Part shown: in pieces, positions 52,384 to 62,230 of the stretch
How positions within the stretch are numbered: the first letter of the stretch is position 1
How the letters are laid out: each line of letters begins with the position of its first letter
Source of the DNA: Owenweeksia sp963758205
GTDB lineage: Bacteria > Bacteroidota > Bacteroidia > Flavobacteriales > Schleiferiaceae
Length of the DNA stretch: 64,000 nt
NCBI GenBank assembly: GCA_963758205.1
Contig: CAVWUM010000002.1
Coordinates: 62,001 to 126,000, forward strand
Reading direction: 5' to 3'
Translations under genes and position numbers: made by a program
Notes under the pieces: model-generated
Told to the model about the DNA's origin: nothing
Databases searched by the model: none
The model's input: the letters and a program-made list of their open reading frames with translations, nothing else

Positions 52384-55281
52384 ATGAACGTAAGCTTAAA
52401 ACCAGGTAGTAACATCTTCATAGGTGAAAGCCAGATGGCTGAACTTATGCGTAATTACAACTGGGATACCAATCCTCTTGGCCCACCGGAAGAATGGCCT
52501 GAATCACTAAAAACCTCCCTCCGCGTAATTTTAAAGTCTGCCTACCCCATGTTTATATGGTGGGGTAAAGATTTGATAATGTTTCATAATGATGCTTACC
52601 TGCCTGTATTGGGTAAAAAACACCCTCATAGCCTTGGTAAAAGTGCGCGGGATGCATGGGCTGAAATCTGGCCGGATATTGAAGGTTTTGTAAAAGGTGT
52701 TTTTGAGGGTAAAACCATGTATGCCCGTGATCTTGAATTATATCTGGAGCGTTTGGGGTTTGCGGAAGAAACTTATTGGACCTTTTCCTATAGCCCGATT
52801 ATAAACGGTAATGTCGAGGTAGAAGGACTTTTTTGTGCCTGCAATGAAGAAACTCAGAAAATACTACAGCAACGAAGGTTCCGTACGCTTCTTGATATTT
52901 CGGCTATTTCCACCAGAAATACCACTATAGATCAGTTGCTGGATGGTGTTGTTGAAATTATTTCGAATAACCCCAACTGCATACCCTTTGCGGCAATTTA
53001 TAGAGTTGACAAGGATTTGCAGGAAGCCTATCTGCACTCCCATTGCGGACTTGCCGATGAACAGCAGATTTTTGAAGACACCATACCACTTAATGAAGTA
53101 AGTTCTTACGGTTGGGACTTTCGCAATATCACCACCATTTCAGAAATGCGGATTAGAGAAAACCTGCAGGAGGATTTTAGAGTTGAAATGTTGAAATTAA
53201 GCTGTGAGGTAAATAATGCTGTGATAACTTCAGTAAACAAAGCGGGAGAAGATGAAGTAGCGGCTTTACTGGTTTGCGGTATAAGCCCCCACCTTCAGTT
53301 TGATCAGCCTTATTCGGATTTTATCAAATTTTTGGCCGCCAGCATATCACGGGCTAAAGCCGATATCCGCTCACACGAAATAGCGCTGGAACAGGCCGAA
53401 ACATTAAAAATAGCAGCGGATGCCAAAACGGATTACCTCAACAAAATTGAGGTTGAAAAAGAAAAACTAAAATCCATAATAATGCAGGCCCCGATTGCCA
53501 TGTGCTACCTAAAGGGGCCTCACCAGATATTTGAAATAGTAAATAACAGCTATATAGAACTAGTGGGTAAAACCCGGGCGGAGATTATGGACAAACCTCT
53601 GCTGGAAGCCCTTCCCGAAACTAAAAATCAACCTATCTACAACATCATACAAGATGTGTATAATAAAGGAAAAACATTTACCGGAAAAGAATTTCCTATT
53701 GAGCTCAACAGAGGTGAAAAGCCGGCAATAGGCTATTATACGTTTGTTTATGAACCTATTTATGGCCTGAATAGTGAGGTAGATGGGATAATGGTAGTGG
53801 CCACTGAAGTTACCGAACAAGTATTGGCACGTCAATCTATTGAAAAGCAGGAGCAATACTTCAGGGATATGGCCAACAACGTTCCGGTAATGATCTGGAT
53901 GACAGACATCAATGGGCATTGTACTTATTTAAATCAGCCCTGGCTGGATTATACCGGCCAGACCTTGGAAATTGGTAAAGGAATGGGCTGGCTGGATGCA
54001 GTACATAAAGATGACCGGGCTATGTCTGAAAGAATTTTTCTTAACGCCCTTGCACGCGAGGAAAGTTTTGAAATTACCTACAGGCTAAAAAATAATTTGG
54101 GCCAATACTACTGGCACATAGATATGGGTTTACCCCGATATAATAAAAACGGGGAACTTGATGGCTATACCGGAGCTGTAATAGATATCCACGAGCGCAA
54201 ATTAGCTGAGGATGCTCTTCGTAAAAGTGAAAATGAACTCAGCTCGGCCATAAACGCCACCAACCTTGGTACCTGGGTGTATTATCCCCTTACGGGAAAG
54301 ATAAACTGGAGCCCACGCTCAAAAGAACTCTTCGGGCTTCCGCCAGAAGCCTATGTAGATTATGAAATTTTTGAAAGCGGGCTGCATAAAGATGATTTAG
54401 CTATGGTAAGGCAGGCCCTGGCCCGGGCGCTTAACCCTGCTTTGCGTGAGGCCTATGATATTGAATACAGGGTTGTAGGTCTTACCGATGGCAGATTAAG
54501 ATGGCTGAGGGCCACAGGGCAACCCTATTTTAATGAAAATGATGTGGCTGAAATCTTCATAGGCACATTATTGGATATAACAGATCGTAAGGCACTTGAG
54601 AAACAAAAGGATGATTTTTTAGCCATATCTTCTCATGAACTTAAAACACCCGTAACCAGCATTAAAGGTTACGTACAAATGTTGATTGAGGAGTTTGAAG
54701 AAAAAGCCGAAGAAGAAGCTGTGGATCAACTAAAAATTGTTAACCGCCAGGTTAATAAACTCATAGTACTTATAAACGAGTTACTGGACACCAGTAAACT
54801 GGAAACCGGCCAAATGCAATTTACCATGGAGGTTTTTGATTTTGACCAGTTAGTATTTGAAGTGGTGGACTCTATGCAGCATGTTTCGCCAGCTCACAGG
54901 CTCAATTTTAAGGGCAATACCGGTAAGTTTATTTATGGCGACAGAAACAGGCTAGAGCAGGTACTTACCAACCTTATTTCAAATGCTATTAAGTTTTCTC
55001 CTGGTGTAGAGGCGGTGGATATAAATCTGTTTTGCGAGCAAAATATGATTGTATTAACAGTAAAAGATTTTGGCATTGGTATGGATAACGAAGTGGCAGA
55101 TAAAGTATTTGAACGATTCTACAGATCTCCGCATACCAGCCACTGGAGCACCGGGCTCGGCCTGGGTCTGTTTATTTCGTATGAAATAGTAAAGAGGCAC
55201 AATGGCTTTCTTTCTGTTGAAAGCAAATTAGGAAAAGGAACAAAATTTTATGTAAAATTGCCCTACTCAAACAAAATCTAA
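52384..55281 (+). CDS. Multi-PAS sensor histidine kinase
   Basis: A 965-residue cytoplasmic kinase with no membrane segments. In order: a PAS-like domain (about 35-155), a GAF domain (about 165-335), three further PAS domains (about 355-475, 485-605 and 610-735, the last two with PAC ends such as GYTGAVIDIHERK and FIGTLLDITDRK), HisKA (ISSHELKTP, histidine near 751) and HATPase (NLISNAIKFS, KDFGIGMD, GLGLGLFIS). It senses an intracellular signal and passes phosphate to a receiver. The gene for a single-domain receiver follows after two bases, and they form an operon. Confidence 0.93.
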   Translation: MNVSLKPGSNIFIGESQMAELMRNYNWDTNPLGPPEEWPESLKTSLRVILKSAYPMFIWWGKDLIMFHNDAYLPVLGKKHPHSLGKSARDAWAEIWPDIEGFVKGVFEGKTMYARDLELYLERLGFAEETYWTFSYSPIINGNVEVEGLFCACNEETQKILQQRRFRTLLDISAISTRNTTIDQLLDGVVEIISNNPNCIPFAAIYRVDKDLQEAYLHSHCGLADEQQIFEDTIPLNEVSSYGWDFRNITTISEMRIRENLQEDFRVEMLKLSCEVNNAVITSVNKAGEDEVAALLVCGISPHLQFDQPYSDFIKFLAASISRAKADIRSHEIALEQAETLKIAADAKTDYLNKIEVEKEKLKSIIMQAPIAMCYLKGPHQIFEIVNNSYIELVGKTRAEIMDKPLLEALPETKNQPIYNIIQDVYNKGKTFTGKEFPIELNRGEKPAIGYYTFVYEPIYGLNSEVDGIMVVATEVTEQVLARQSIEKQEQYFRDMANNVPVMIWMTDINGHCTYLNQPWLDYTGQTLEIGKGMGWLDAVHKDDRAMSERIFLNALAREESFEITYRLKNNLGQYYWHIDMGLPRYNKNGELDGYTGAVIDIHERKLAEDALRKSENELSSAINATNLGTWVYYPLTGKINWSPRSKELFGLPPEAYVDYEIFESGLHKDDLAMVRQALARALNPALREAYDIEYRVVGLTDGRLRWLRATGQPYFNENDVAEIFIGTLLDITDRKALEKQKDDFLAISSHELKTPVTSIKGYVQMLIEEFEEKAEEEAVDQLKIVNRQVNKLIVLINELLDTSKLETGQMQFTMEVFDFDQLVFEVVDSMQHVSPAHRLNFKGNTGKFIYGDRNRLEQVLTNLISNAIKFSPGVEAVDINLFCEQNMIVLTVKDFGIGMDNEVADKVFERFYRSPHTSHWSTGLGLGLFISYEIVKRHNGFLSVESKLGKGTKFYVKLPYSNKI

Positions 55282-55283
55282 AT

Positions 55284-55652
55284 ATGCGGAAGGCTATTTT
55301 GTTAGTTGAAGATGACAGAGATATTGTGCAAATGACCACAACTTACCTTACAAAAAAAGGTCATTCTGTGCGTTCTGTAAACAATTGTGAGGCTATATGG
55401 GAGGCCATTGATGTGGAGATGCCTGATATTATACTAATGGATCTTTCCATCCCGCGCATGGGTGGCGCTGAAGCTACTCAAAAGCTTAAGGACTCCTCAC
55501 GTACAAGCAATATCAAAATTTACCTGCTTTCAGCCTTTCCGGGTATTAATATTATGGCCGCAGAGATTGGCGCTGATGGCTACCTGGAAAAACCGTTTGA
55601 TATTAATGACCTTCACAAACTGGTTAAGGATGAAGGTGGAGAATTAGATTAG
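55284..55652 (+). CDS. Single-domain response regulator (CheY-like)
   Basis: A 122-residue receiver. EDDRD gives the acidic pocket, LMDLSIPRMGG carries the phospho-acceptor aspartate (about residue 53), and YLEKPFD the conserved lysine. There is no output domain, so it works by protein contact. It starts two bases after the kinase stop and is the likely target of that kinase. Confidence 0.92.
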   Translation: MRKAILLVEDDRDIVQMTTTYLTKKGHSVRSVNNCEAIWEAIDVEMPDIILMDLSIPRMGGAEATQKLKDSSRTSNIKIYLLSAFPGINIMAAEIGADGYLEKPFDINDLHKLVKDEGGELD

Positions 55653-55661
55653 GCCGTATAA

Positions 55662-56273
55662 CTATTTGCCTTCAGCAAATGCAATAACCTTTTCATCAAG
55701 TGGGCTGGTTGACGAAGGATAATAAGCCACCCAGTTTCCATTCTCATCAATCAAAAACTTATTGAAGTTCCATTTTACTTCGGCATCACTAACACCATTT
55801 AATGATTTTTGGGTAAGCCATGCATATAGCGGGTGTTGTCCATCTCCTTTTACGGGGGTTTTATCCATCATGGGGAATGTAACTCCGTAATTCTTTTCAC
55901 AAAAGGCCGCAATTTCTTCATTTGAGCCAGGCTCCTGCCCGCCAAAGTCATTTGAGGGAAACCCGATTACCGTAAACTTATCACCACCATACTCATCCTG
56001 TAACTCTTGTAATTGCTTGTATTGTGGGGTATAACCACATTCGCTGGCCGTGTTTACAATTAGTACCCGCTTACCCTTTAGTGATGAAAACTGAAATTCA
56101 TCACCCTTCAGGGTTTGAGACTTATAATCGTATAGATTCTTCATTTGGGCATCTGATTTTTCGGGTACGGCTGCCGAGTGACTTTCATTAGTAGCTAATT
56201 CCTGGTTATTGGCAGCCTGCTGGCAGCTAAATAAATTTGCCGCCAAAAGGCAGAATGTAATTGCTTTTTTCAT
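55662..56273 (-). CDS. Glutathione peroxidase-family lipoprotein
   Basis: A 203-residue protein. The signal peptide ends AANLFSCQQAA, so it is likely lipidated at about residue 17. NTASECGYTPQYKQLQEL carries the peroxidatic cysteine (in place of selenocysteine), IGFPSNDFGGQEPG the glutamine, and VKWNFNKFLID the tryptophan and asparagine of the active site. It reduces peroxides using thioredoxin-like donors in the periplasm. It converges with the response-regulator gene. Confidence 0.92.
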   Translation of the reverse strand: MKKAITFCLLAANLFSCQQAANNQELATNESHSAAVPEKSDAQMKNLYDYKSQTLKGDEFQFSSLKGKRVLIVNTASECGYTPQYKQLQELQDEYGGDKFTVIGFPSNDFGGQEPGSNEEIAAFCEKNYGVTFPMMDKTPVKGDGQHPLYAWLTQKSLNGVSDAEVKWNFNKFLIDENGNWVAYYPSSTSPLDEKVIAFAEGK

Positions 56274-56392
56274 AGTTACAATTTTCAGCGAATGTAAGTG
56301 AATAAACTGTCTGGTATAAACCTTTGTTACTACCTATGGTTCAAACCTTTTAGTAACCAAACACGTACGTTATAATCAGAAGTTTAGATTGC

Positions 56393-57209
56393 ATGCCGCT
56401 TCCAGCCAACAAAATACTATCACGGGTAACCATCCTGATTTTTATACTGGCCTTTTTCCATACTCACGTGGTATTAGCCCAGTTAAGAGAAAGCAGACCT
56501 TTACCCGTTTTCCCAAAAAAAATTACCAATAAAATACAAACTGGCCTTACCGGCTGGTGCTATACTCTGGATGGGCAATGGGTAACAGGCGACATGCTAA
56601 TACCTGAACGCTTTATTTCTACCGATGCCGAGAGTTATAACAAAGTAGAAAACAAGGCTGGTAATGATAATATTAAAGAGCTACAGCTGATTCCCATTCT
56701 TTATGGAGATGATACTTTAGTAATGCTGGTAAAGTTTTTTAGAGATGGCTTTTTTGAATTTGAGGCCCGAAAAAAAGGCTGAGACCGAAGAATTATCGGC
56801 CTACTATTATGTTTTTAATAAATCTGAATTAGAGAGACTTAAAGAGGTAATAAATGCTGAAGTGCAGGTAATAGACATCGATTTACTGGCGTATGGCATT
56901 ATAGGAGATGCAGATAGGTTTAACATAATGGAACAGGTAAAACCTGTGATGGTAATAGACCCCACTACTAAGCGAAAACTACAATTCACCATCCAGAAGA
57001 ATTACCCCGAAAACAAACTTCGCTTTCAATTTGCCAGCGTTTTCCCCTACACTAATGATGTAGCAGGCGTAAGACGCGATTTTACCTTAAATGGTAAATC
57101 ACTATATGGCAACCCGCTATTGCTGGATTACATGTATTACGAGTGTAAGGCCAAGGTATTGGAATATTTTCTTGAGCTGGACACGGATCAGAAATATAAT
57201 TACCCTTAG
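56393..57209 (+). pseudogene. Exported hypothetical protein interrupted by a +1 frameshift
   Basis: Two overlapping frames join into one protein of about 270 residues. The first part has a signal peptide ending VVLAQ and reads to FFEFEARKK before a TGA. The second continues AETEELSAYYYVFNKSELERL to the stop at 57209. The join lies in the run of seven A residues around 56769-56775; with six A residues the frame continues through RKKAETEEL. No family is recognised. It may be real decay or a homopolymer error, as in the desaturase gene at 2848-4330. The low +1 requirement does not fit known -1 slippery signals. Confidence 0.7.
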
Positions 57210-57230
57210 GCGGGTACCACTTTTTCTTTT
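57201..57230 (+). terminator. Weak candidate terminator
   Basis: Arms TACCC (57201-57205) and GGGTA (57212-57216) enclose six bases, then a run of five T and CTTTT at 57221-57230. It overlaps the end of the preceding frame. The stem is short, so support is limited. Confidence 0.3.
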
Positions 57231-57276
57231 AAAACATTTGTTGCGTAGTATTGCCGCTGATAATTTATGATAGTAC

Positions 57277-57705
57277 ATGAATACATTTGGACGCAGCAAA
57301 AGGACAGCCTCAAGCAATAATTTCGCTACCCTTATTTTAAGATTATCTTTTGGCGGGCTTATGCTTACCCACGGCTTTAAGAAGCTGGCCAACTATAATA
57401 CCTTGTCTGAAAAATTTATGGACTTCATGGGCCTGGGAAGTGAGTTTTCACTTATCCTTACCATAGGTTCTGAATTAGGTTGCGCCATTTTGCTAATACT
57501 GGGCCTGTTTACCCGCTTTGCGGCCATACCCCTTATCATTACCATGCTGGTAGCTACTTTTTTGGCCCATGGTAATTCACCACTGGCCGAAAAGGAAATG
57601 GCTCTTTTATATTTGGCAGGCTACTTTGCAATACTGCTACTGGGTAGTGGGCGATTTTCCCTTGATTTTCTGATATTCAATCAAAAGGGGCAAAGAAAAA
57701 GCTAA
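57277..57705 (+). CDS. DoxX family membrane protein
   Basis: A 142-residue protein with four transmembrane helices. LILRLSFGGLMLTHGFKKL in the first helix and the glycine-rich GSELGCAILLILGLFTRFAAIPLIITMLVA are typical of the DoxX/DoxD family. Members take part in respiratory or thiosulfate oxidation but most, including this one, are uncharacterised. The ATG at 57277 is used. It stands alone. Confidence 0.85.
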   Translation: MNTFGRSKRTASSNNFATLILRLSFGGLMLTHGFKKLANYNTLSEKFMDFMGLGSEFSLILTIGSELGCAILLILGLFTRFAAIPLIITMLVATFLAHGNSPLAEKEMALLYLAGYFAILLLGSGRFSLDFLIFNQKGQRKS

Positions 57706-57778
57706 AGTCGGTTTTACTACTTTTAGAGTATCGAAATACCGATTTTAACAAACCTAATTACACAACTATAAACTCAAA

Positions 57779-58456
57779 ATGCCAAATAAAAACTTGTGCA
57801 GCTATAGATCATTCATCTTAATAGCATTAGGCTTCATCATAGTAGCAGGCTGCCAAAAACCAAATGATGACGATGATCCCGGAGATTTTTATGAATCCGT
57901 TACCATTGGAAATAATACTTGGATGGTAAAAAACCTTGCTGTGGTTACTTACAGAAACGGGGATCCTATAACCCATATGAAAGAAGACAAACAATGGCTA
58001 TCAGCTAAAGAGGGCGGCTGGTGTATTTATGATAATGATACATCTCATCTTAATGATTTAGGCCTCATCTACAACTGGCATGCAATAAAGGATCCGAGAG
58101 GCATTGCACCCGAGGGATGGCATGTAGCTACCAATGCCGAGTGGCAGGCGTTAATCATTACCCTGGGTGGAGTGGATTCTGCCGGGGCAAAACTTAAAGA
58201 AATGGGATTTGAACACTGGGCACCACCAAATACAGGCGCCACTAACTCTACAGGCTTTTCGGCATATGCCGGGGGGTACCGCTCAGAAGTTGACGGTTCT
58301 TTTAAAGATATTGGTGGCCAGGGCTTTTGGTGGCTAAATTCATCTGCCAGCCAGGGCTTTGCCTATACCATGTCATTAGTTACTATTACTGAAAAAGCCT
58401 ATACGGGAGAAAACCCACCTAATTTTGGAGCCTACGTGCGTTGCGTAAAGGATTAG
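57779..58456 (+). CDS. Lipoprotein with Fibrobacter succinogenes paralogous domain (FISUMP)
   Basis: A 225-residue lipoprotein (signal ends IIVAGCQKPN, cysteine about residue 25). The domain has the FISUMP signature: ITIGNNTWMVKNLAV at the start, APEGWHVATNAEWQALI in the middle and GAYVRCVKD at the end, with G/W-rich segments such as GGQGFWWLNSS. These surface domains are of unknown function but often occur in carbohydrate-related or adhesion contexts. It converges with the DUF5995 pseudogene, whose stop overlaps its own end. Confidence 0.85.
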   Translation: MPNKNLCSYRSFILIALGFIIVAGCQKPNDDDDPGDFYESVTIGNNTWMVKNLAVVTYRNGDPITHMKEDKQWLSAKEGGWCIYDNDTSHLNDLGLIYNWHAIKDPRGIAPEGWHVATNAEWQALIITLGGVDSAGAKLKEMGFEHWAPPNTGATNSTGFSAYAGGYRSEVDGSFKDIGGQGFWWLNSSASQGFAYTMSLVTITEKAYTGENPPNFGAYVRCVKD

Positions 58457-59202
58457 GCTTTCATCTTATCAATCACTCGGCCCACATTTTTCTCCTCAAA
58501 GCGACTTATAAAACTCAATACCCACTCGAGCAATTTTAGCTGGGGCTTACGTAGCTTTTTGGCAAACAGGGCAAAGGCCTGATCAGCGGTTTTCTGCTTT
58601 TCCTCAAAAGGACCGGTATCTTCATTATGCAGTAGCAAGGCCAGGCGCCATGCCTGAGTACGAGCCTGCCGCATACTGAAGTCAATCAGCTTTTCATCCC
58701 TACTTTGTCCAATCCAATCCACCAGAAAAAAGAGTGGAGAAACCCGTGACAGCCTCTGTTGTAAATCATTTACAATACGCTCAAGGATATCATTCACTTT
58801 GTCAAAATCTTTTTTCAATAGGTTAATATCCCTACCCTTACTGATTTGGGCAGCCGTAAGACCAAGGTCCAGATTGATATGGGCATTCATGCCCAGTAAT
58901 ATTTGCTGAATGATGGTAATCTTATCTTTTGCAGCTTCAAAGCTTTGTTACCAGCACAAGCTACAGGTCTCACCGGTTTCAAATTGGTGGTAAGCTTTCA
59001 GGTAATAGTTGGCAAATGCTACGTCAAACTCATGTAGCTTTTCATTATCCTCAAATTCAGAGTTTTCAATGGCTACCGCTATTTCGGCAGTGGTTCTGCG
59101 ATACACAAAGGCAAAGATGCCCCGGGCATCGTTTGCAATAATGCTTTTATCAATAATTGTATCAAGCGAGCTAAGTACTTCTTTAATAGCTGTTGCACTC
59201 AT
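58453..59202 (-). pseudogene. DUF5995 family protein interrupted by an in-frame TAA
   Basis: From the ATG at 59202 (MSATAIKEVLSSL) the frame reads through KLHEFDVAFANYYLKAYHQFETGETCSLCW to a TAA at 58948-58950. It then continues in the same frame, QSFEAAKDKITIIQQILLGMNAHINLDLGL, to the stop at 58453. The two parts match consecutive segments of DUF5995 proteins (LGMNAHINLDLG and the YLKAYHQFETG region). One substitution in the TAA would make a full protein of about 249 residues. No shift is needed, so this is a nonsense change or a base-call error. Confidence 0.85.
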
Positions 59203-59456
59203 AGTTAATTGGTGATTCTGCAAACCAAAGAAAGCAATTATCATGGTAAGCCACAGCGTTGTGGTGCAAGGATTACAACATACTACTACATCTATAAAAC
59301 CACTTCCTGATTTTAAAGCAGAAAGCCGTTTAATGATGTTTTAATTAAAATTTAACCTGACCTTTGCGCGCCTATTAAACGAATAACGCTTTAAAGCTTT
59401 ATACCATTAACAGCACAAAAAAGATACTGCTTTACCCAACCACTGTTATTTTTTAT

Positions 59457-60149
59457 GTGAGCTTTACGTTGGTGCTGCTCGTTTTTCATCCCATTCAATG
59501 GATGTTTCTAAAACTAGGTGGCCGCAGGGGGCATGAGTTTGCTGTTAATTATCTCAACTTTTTTTTAATGGGATGCCTGTACCTTATCGGCAGCCGTTGT
59601 ACCTATAGTTGCCCGCATGTATTGCCCCACAATAAGCCTCTTATTTTAGTGAGTAATCACCAAAGTATGTTTGATATTATTGCGATAAGCTGGTTTATGC
59701 GTAGACATCGCCCTAAGTTTATCTCCAAAATAGAATTGGGCAAAGGCTGGCCAAGCATTTCATTCAACCTCAGGCATGGCGGTAACCTGCTTATTGATCG
59801 CTCCAACCCACGGCAGTCGTTACCTGCGCTTACAACCTTCGGTAGGCAATTGGCAGCCAATAATGGTACAGCCGTAATCTTCCCGGAAGGTACAAGAAGT
59901 AAAACCGGACAACTGAAACCATTCAGCACAACCGGACTAAAGGTACTTTTGAAAAACATTCCCGATGCGGTGGTGGTTCCTATTACAATCAACAACTCAT
60001 GGAAGTTGCTCAAATACGGTTTTTTTCCGGTTAATACCGGCATAAACCTCTCGGTAATAGTTCAGCGGCCTATTGAGGCCCGTTCATTACCTGATGATGA
60101 ACTGATAGCTCATGTAGCGGATAGTATTAAGCAAGATCTTATTAATTGA
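59457..60149 (+). CDS. plsC: 1-acyl-sn-glycerol-3-phosphate acyltransferase (PlsC-like)
   Basis: A protein of at least 230 residues. The acyltransferase motifs are NHQSMFD (HxxxxD) and FPEGTRSKT, with a hydrophobic N-terminal segment. It makes phosphatidic acid from lysophosphatidic acid in the membrane. The GTG at 59457 is the first usable start, but the frame is open upstream to about 59406 with plausible coding (KKILLYPTTVIFY). The true start may be a rare codon such as ATT at 59406. The acyl-ACP desaturase gene follows, consistent with a membrane-lipid block. Confidence 0.85.
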   Translation: MSFTLVLLVFHPIQWMFLKLGGRRGHEFAVNYLNFFLMGCLYLIGSRCTYSCPHVLPHNKPLILVSNHQSMFDIIAISWFMRRHRPKFISKIELGKGWPSISFNLRHGGNLLIDRSNPRQSLPALTTFGRQLAANNGTAVIFPEGTRSKTGQLKPFSTTGLKVLLKNIPDAVVVPITINNSWKLLKYGFFPVNTGINLSVIVQRPIEARSLPDDELIAHVADSIKQDLIN

Positions 60150-60163
60150 TAAAAAAGAAATTT

Positions 60164-61153
60164 ATGGCCCTTCATAATGTACGTTTGGAAGTAATGCAGC
60201 AGCTGGAAAAAAAGGTTGACGGCTTTATTGATCGATATTTGGTTCCGGTGGAAAAAACCTGGCAGCCTACAGACCTGCTTCCCAACTCACAAAACGAAAA
60301 CTTTGAAGAAGAACTAAAGGAACTGCGCGAGCTGGCAAAAGATCTGCCTTATGACTTTTGGGTGGTGCTGGTGGGCGATACCATTACCGAAGAGGCCCTG
60401 CCCACCTATGAATCATGGTTGATGGAAGTGGAAGGAATAAACCAGCAGGAAGCAAATGGCTGGAGCAAATGGATACGCTTTTGGACGGGTGAAGAAAACC
60501 GCCATGGAGACACCCTCAATAAATACCTCTACCTATCTGGCAGGGTAAATATGATTGAGGTAGAGCGTACTACACAGCACCTTATTAATGATGGCCTTGA
60601 TATAGGCACTGGCAGAGATCCTTATAAAAACTTTGTGTACACCAGCTTCCAGGAGCTTGCTACCAACATTTCGCACAACCGGGTTTCTGTCCTTGCCAGG
60701 GATTATCAAAATAAGCCACTCTCTAAAATGTGCAAAATGATAGCCGGTGATGAAATGCGCCACTTTAGCGCATACAGCGAATTTGTAAAGCAGATTTTTG
60801 AACTAGACCCCAGCGAAATGATGATTGCCTTCACCTATATGATGAAGCACAAAATCTCTATGCCAGCGCACTTTTTGCGTGAAACGGGGCAAAAAATAGG
60901 GCAGGCTTTTGAAGAATTCAGCAATACGGCACAAAGGCTGGGTGTATATACCGCGCAGGATTATGTGGATATTTTAAACCGATTGCTGAAGCGCTGGGAT
61001 ATTGCCAACATCAATGGCCTTACCGATGAAGCTGAACGTGCCCGCGATTACGTAATGCAGCTACCTGCAAGGCTTGAGCGTATCGGCCAGCGTATGAAGC
61101 TGCCCGAAGAATCGTATAAATTTACCTGGGTAAACCCCGCCCTGGTTAAGTAA
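60164..61153 (+). CDS. Acyl-ACP desaturase
   Basis: A 329-residue soluble di-iron desaturase of the plant-type stearoyl-ACP family. The two iron-binding motifs are EENRHG and DEMRHF. The N-terminus starts MALHNVRLEV at the ATG 60164; the upstream TTG overlaps the plsC end and is less likely. It introduces a double bond into acyl-ACP, probably delta-9, tuning membrane fluidity. The gene follows plsC, with 14 bases between, in an apparent operon. Confidence 0.92.
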   Translation: MALHNVRLEVMQQLEKKVDGFIDRYLVPVEKTWQPTDLLPNSQNENFEEELKELRELAKDLPYDFWVVLVGDTITEEALPTYESWLMEVEGINQQEANGWSKWIRFWTGEENRHGDTLNKYLYLSGRVNMIEVERTTQHLINDGLDIGTGRDPYKNFVYTSFQELATNISHNRVSVLARDYQNKPLSKMCKMIAGDEMRHFSAYSEFVKQIFELDPSEMMIAFTYMMKHKISMPAHFLRETGQKIGQAFEEFSNTAQRLGVYTAQDYVDILNRLLKRWDIANINGLTDEAERARDYVMQLPARLERIGQRMKLPEESYKFTWVNPALVK

Positions 61154-61173
61154 ATTTTAAAAGCATTAATATC

Positions 61174-62178
61174 ATGAAGGCCTGGAAACTTACCGGGTAC
61201 GGAAATTTTGATACGGGCATTGAATTAATGGATGTGCCCACCCCCACTCCTGCTGCAGATGAAGTATTAATTGAATGCCATGCCGCCAGCCTCAACCCTG
61301 TTGACTATAAAATTGCTGATGGACAATTAAAGTTTGTTTACAAACAAAAAAAGCCCGCAGGCCTGGGCTTTGACTGCAGCGGAATAGTGAAGCAAGCTGG
61401 GCAGGATGTAAATCATCTTAAAGCGGGTGACGAGGTATTTTGCTGTGTACCTTCTGACTCACCCGGCACCATAGCCGAATATATTTCGGTGAAAGCCAAT
61501 GTAGTTTTACCCAAACCAGCTAATCTTAACTTTTATGAAGCGGCCAGTGCCCCATTAGTAGGTGAAACCACCATAAGTTGTTTTGAGGCGATTAACCTTA
61601 AGGCCGGCCAAAAAATACTTATACATGCCGGCTCTGGCGGGGTAGGCAGTTTTGCCATACAATATGCTAAGTTGCTTGGCGCAGAAGTGTACACCACTAC
61701 GGGTACATCCAACGTAAGTTGGGTAAAGCAGCTTGGCGCTGATAAAGTGATTGACTATAAAACACAGAACTACAAAAGCGAATTGCCAAAACTGGATGCT
61801 GTGTTTGATACACTTGGTAACAACTATACGCTGGAAGCCTTCGAACTACTTAAGCCCGGGGGTAAAGTGGTAAGTATAGCCGGCCGCAAACTGGATAACC
61901 AGGCCGCAAAAAAATACGGACTCAATATTTAGCTGAGGGGCGTTATGAAGTTGTTGCTTATCCCCATCACATTAAAGTGTAAAAAGTATAATGCCAGCTA
62001 CCGCTTTATTTTGAATGAGCCCACATCTGAGAGCATTTCCACTTTAAAAGATTTGCTTGAAAGCGGAAGTATAAGGCCTGTTATTCAAAAGGTTTATGGT
62101 TTTACCGAGGTGGTGGAAGCGTTTAAAATGCAACAGAGCGGAAGGGCAAAAGGTAAGCTGGTGATAAAAATCAAATAG
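61174..62178 (+). pseudogene. NADP-dependent alcohol dehydrogenase (quinone-oxidoreductase type) with in-frame TAG
   Basis: One frame of 335 codons is broken by TAG at 61930-61932. The first 252 residues are a zinc-independent MDR protein: GLGFDCSGIVKQAG and HAGSGGVGSFAIQYAKLLGA bind NADPH. After the stop the same frame continues LRGVMKLLLIPITLKCKKYNASYRFIL... to GRAKGKLVIKIK, the expected C-terminus with the right spacing. One base change (for example to TGG or CAG) would repair it. It could be inactive, a sequencing error, or a rare readthrough case; nothing supports readthrough. Confidence 0.85.
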
Positions 62179-62230
62179 TTTACTCATCACCTTCAATTTA
62201 TCATGTAGTTCCATTTTGTAATTTCAGGGC

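Noticed and set aside
56769..56775. Programmed -1 ribosomal frameshift at the A7 run
   Set aside because: The second frame is +1 relative to the first, so -1 slippage leads to a different frame.
61930..61932. Pyrrolysine or readthrough at TAG
   Set aside because: No recoding signal or matching machinery seen; a nonsense change is simpler.
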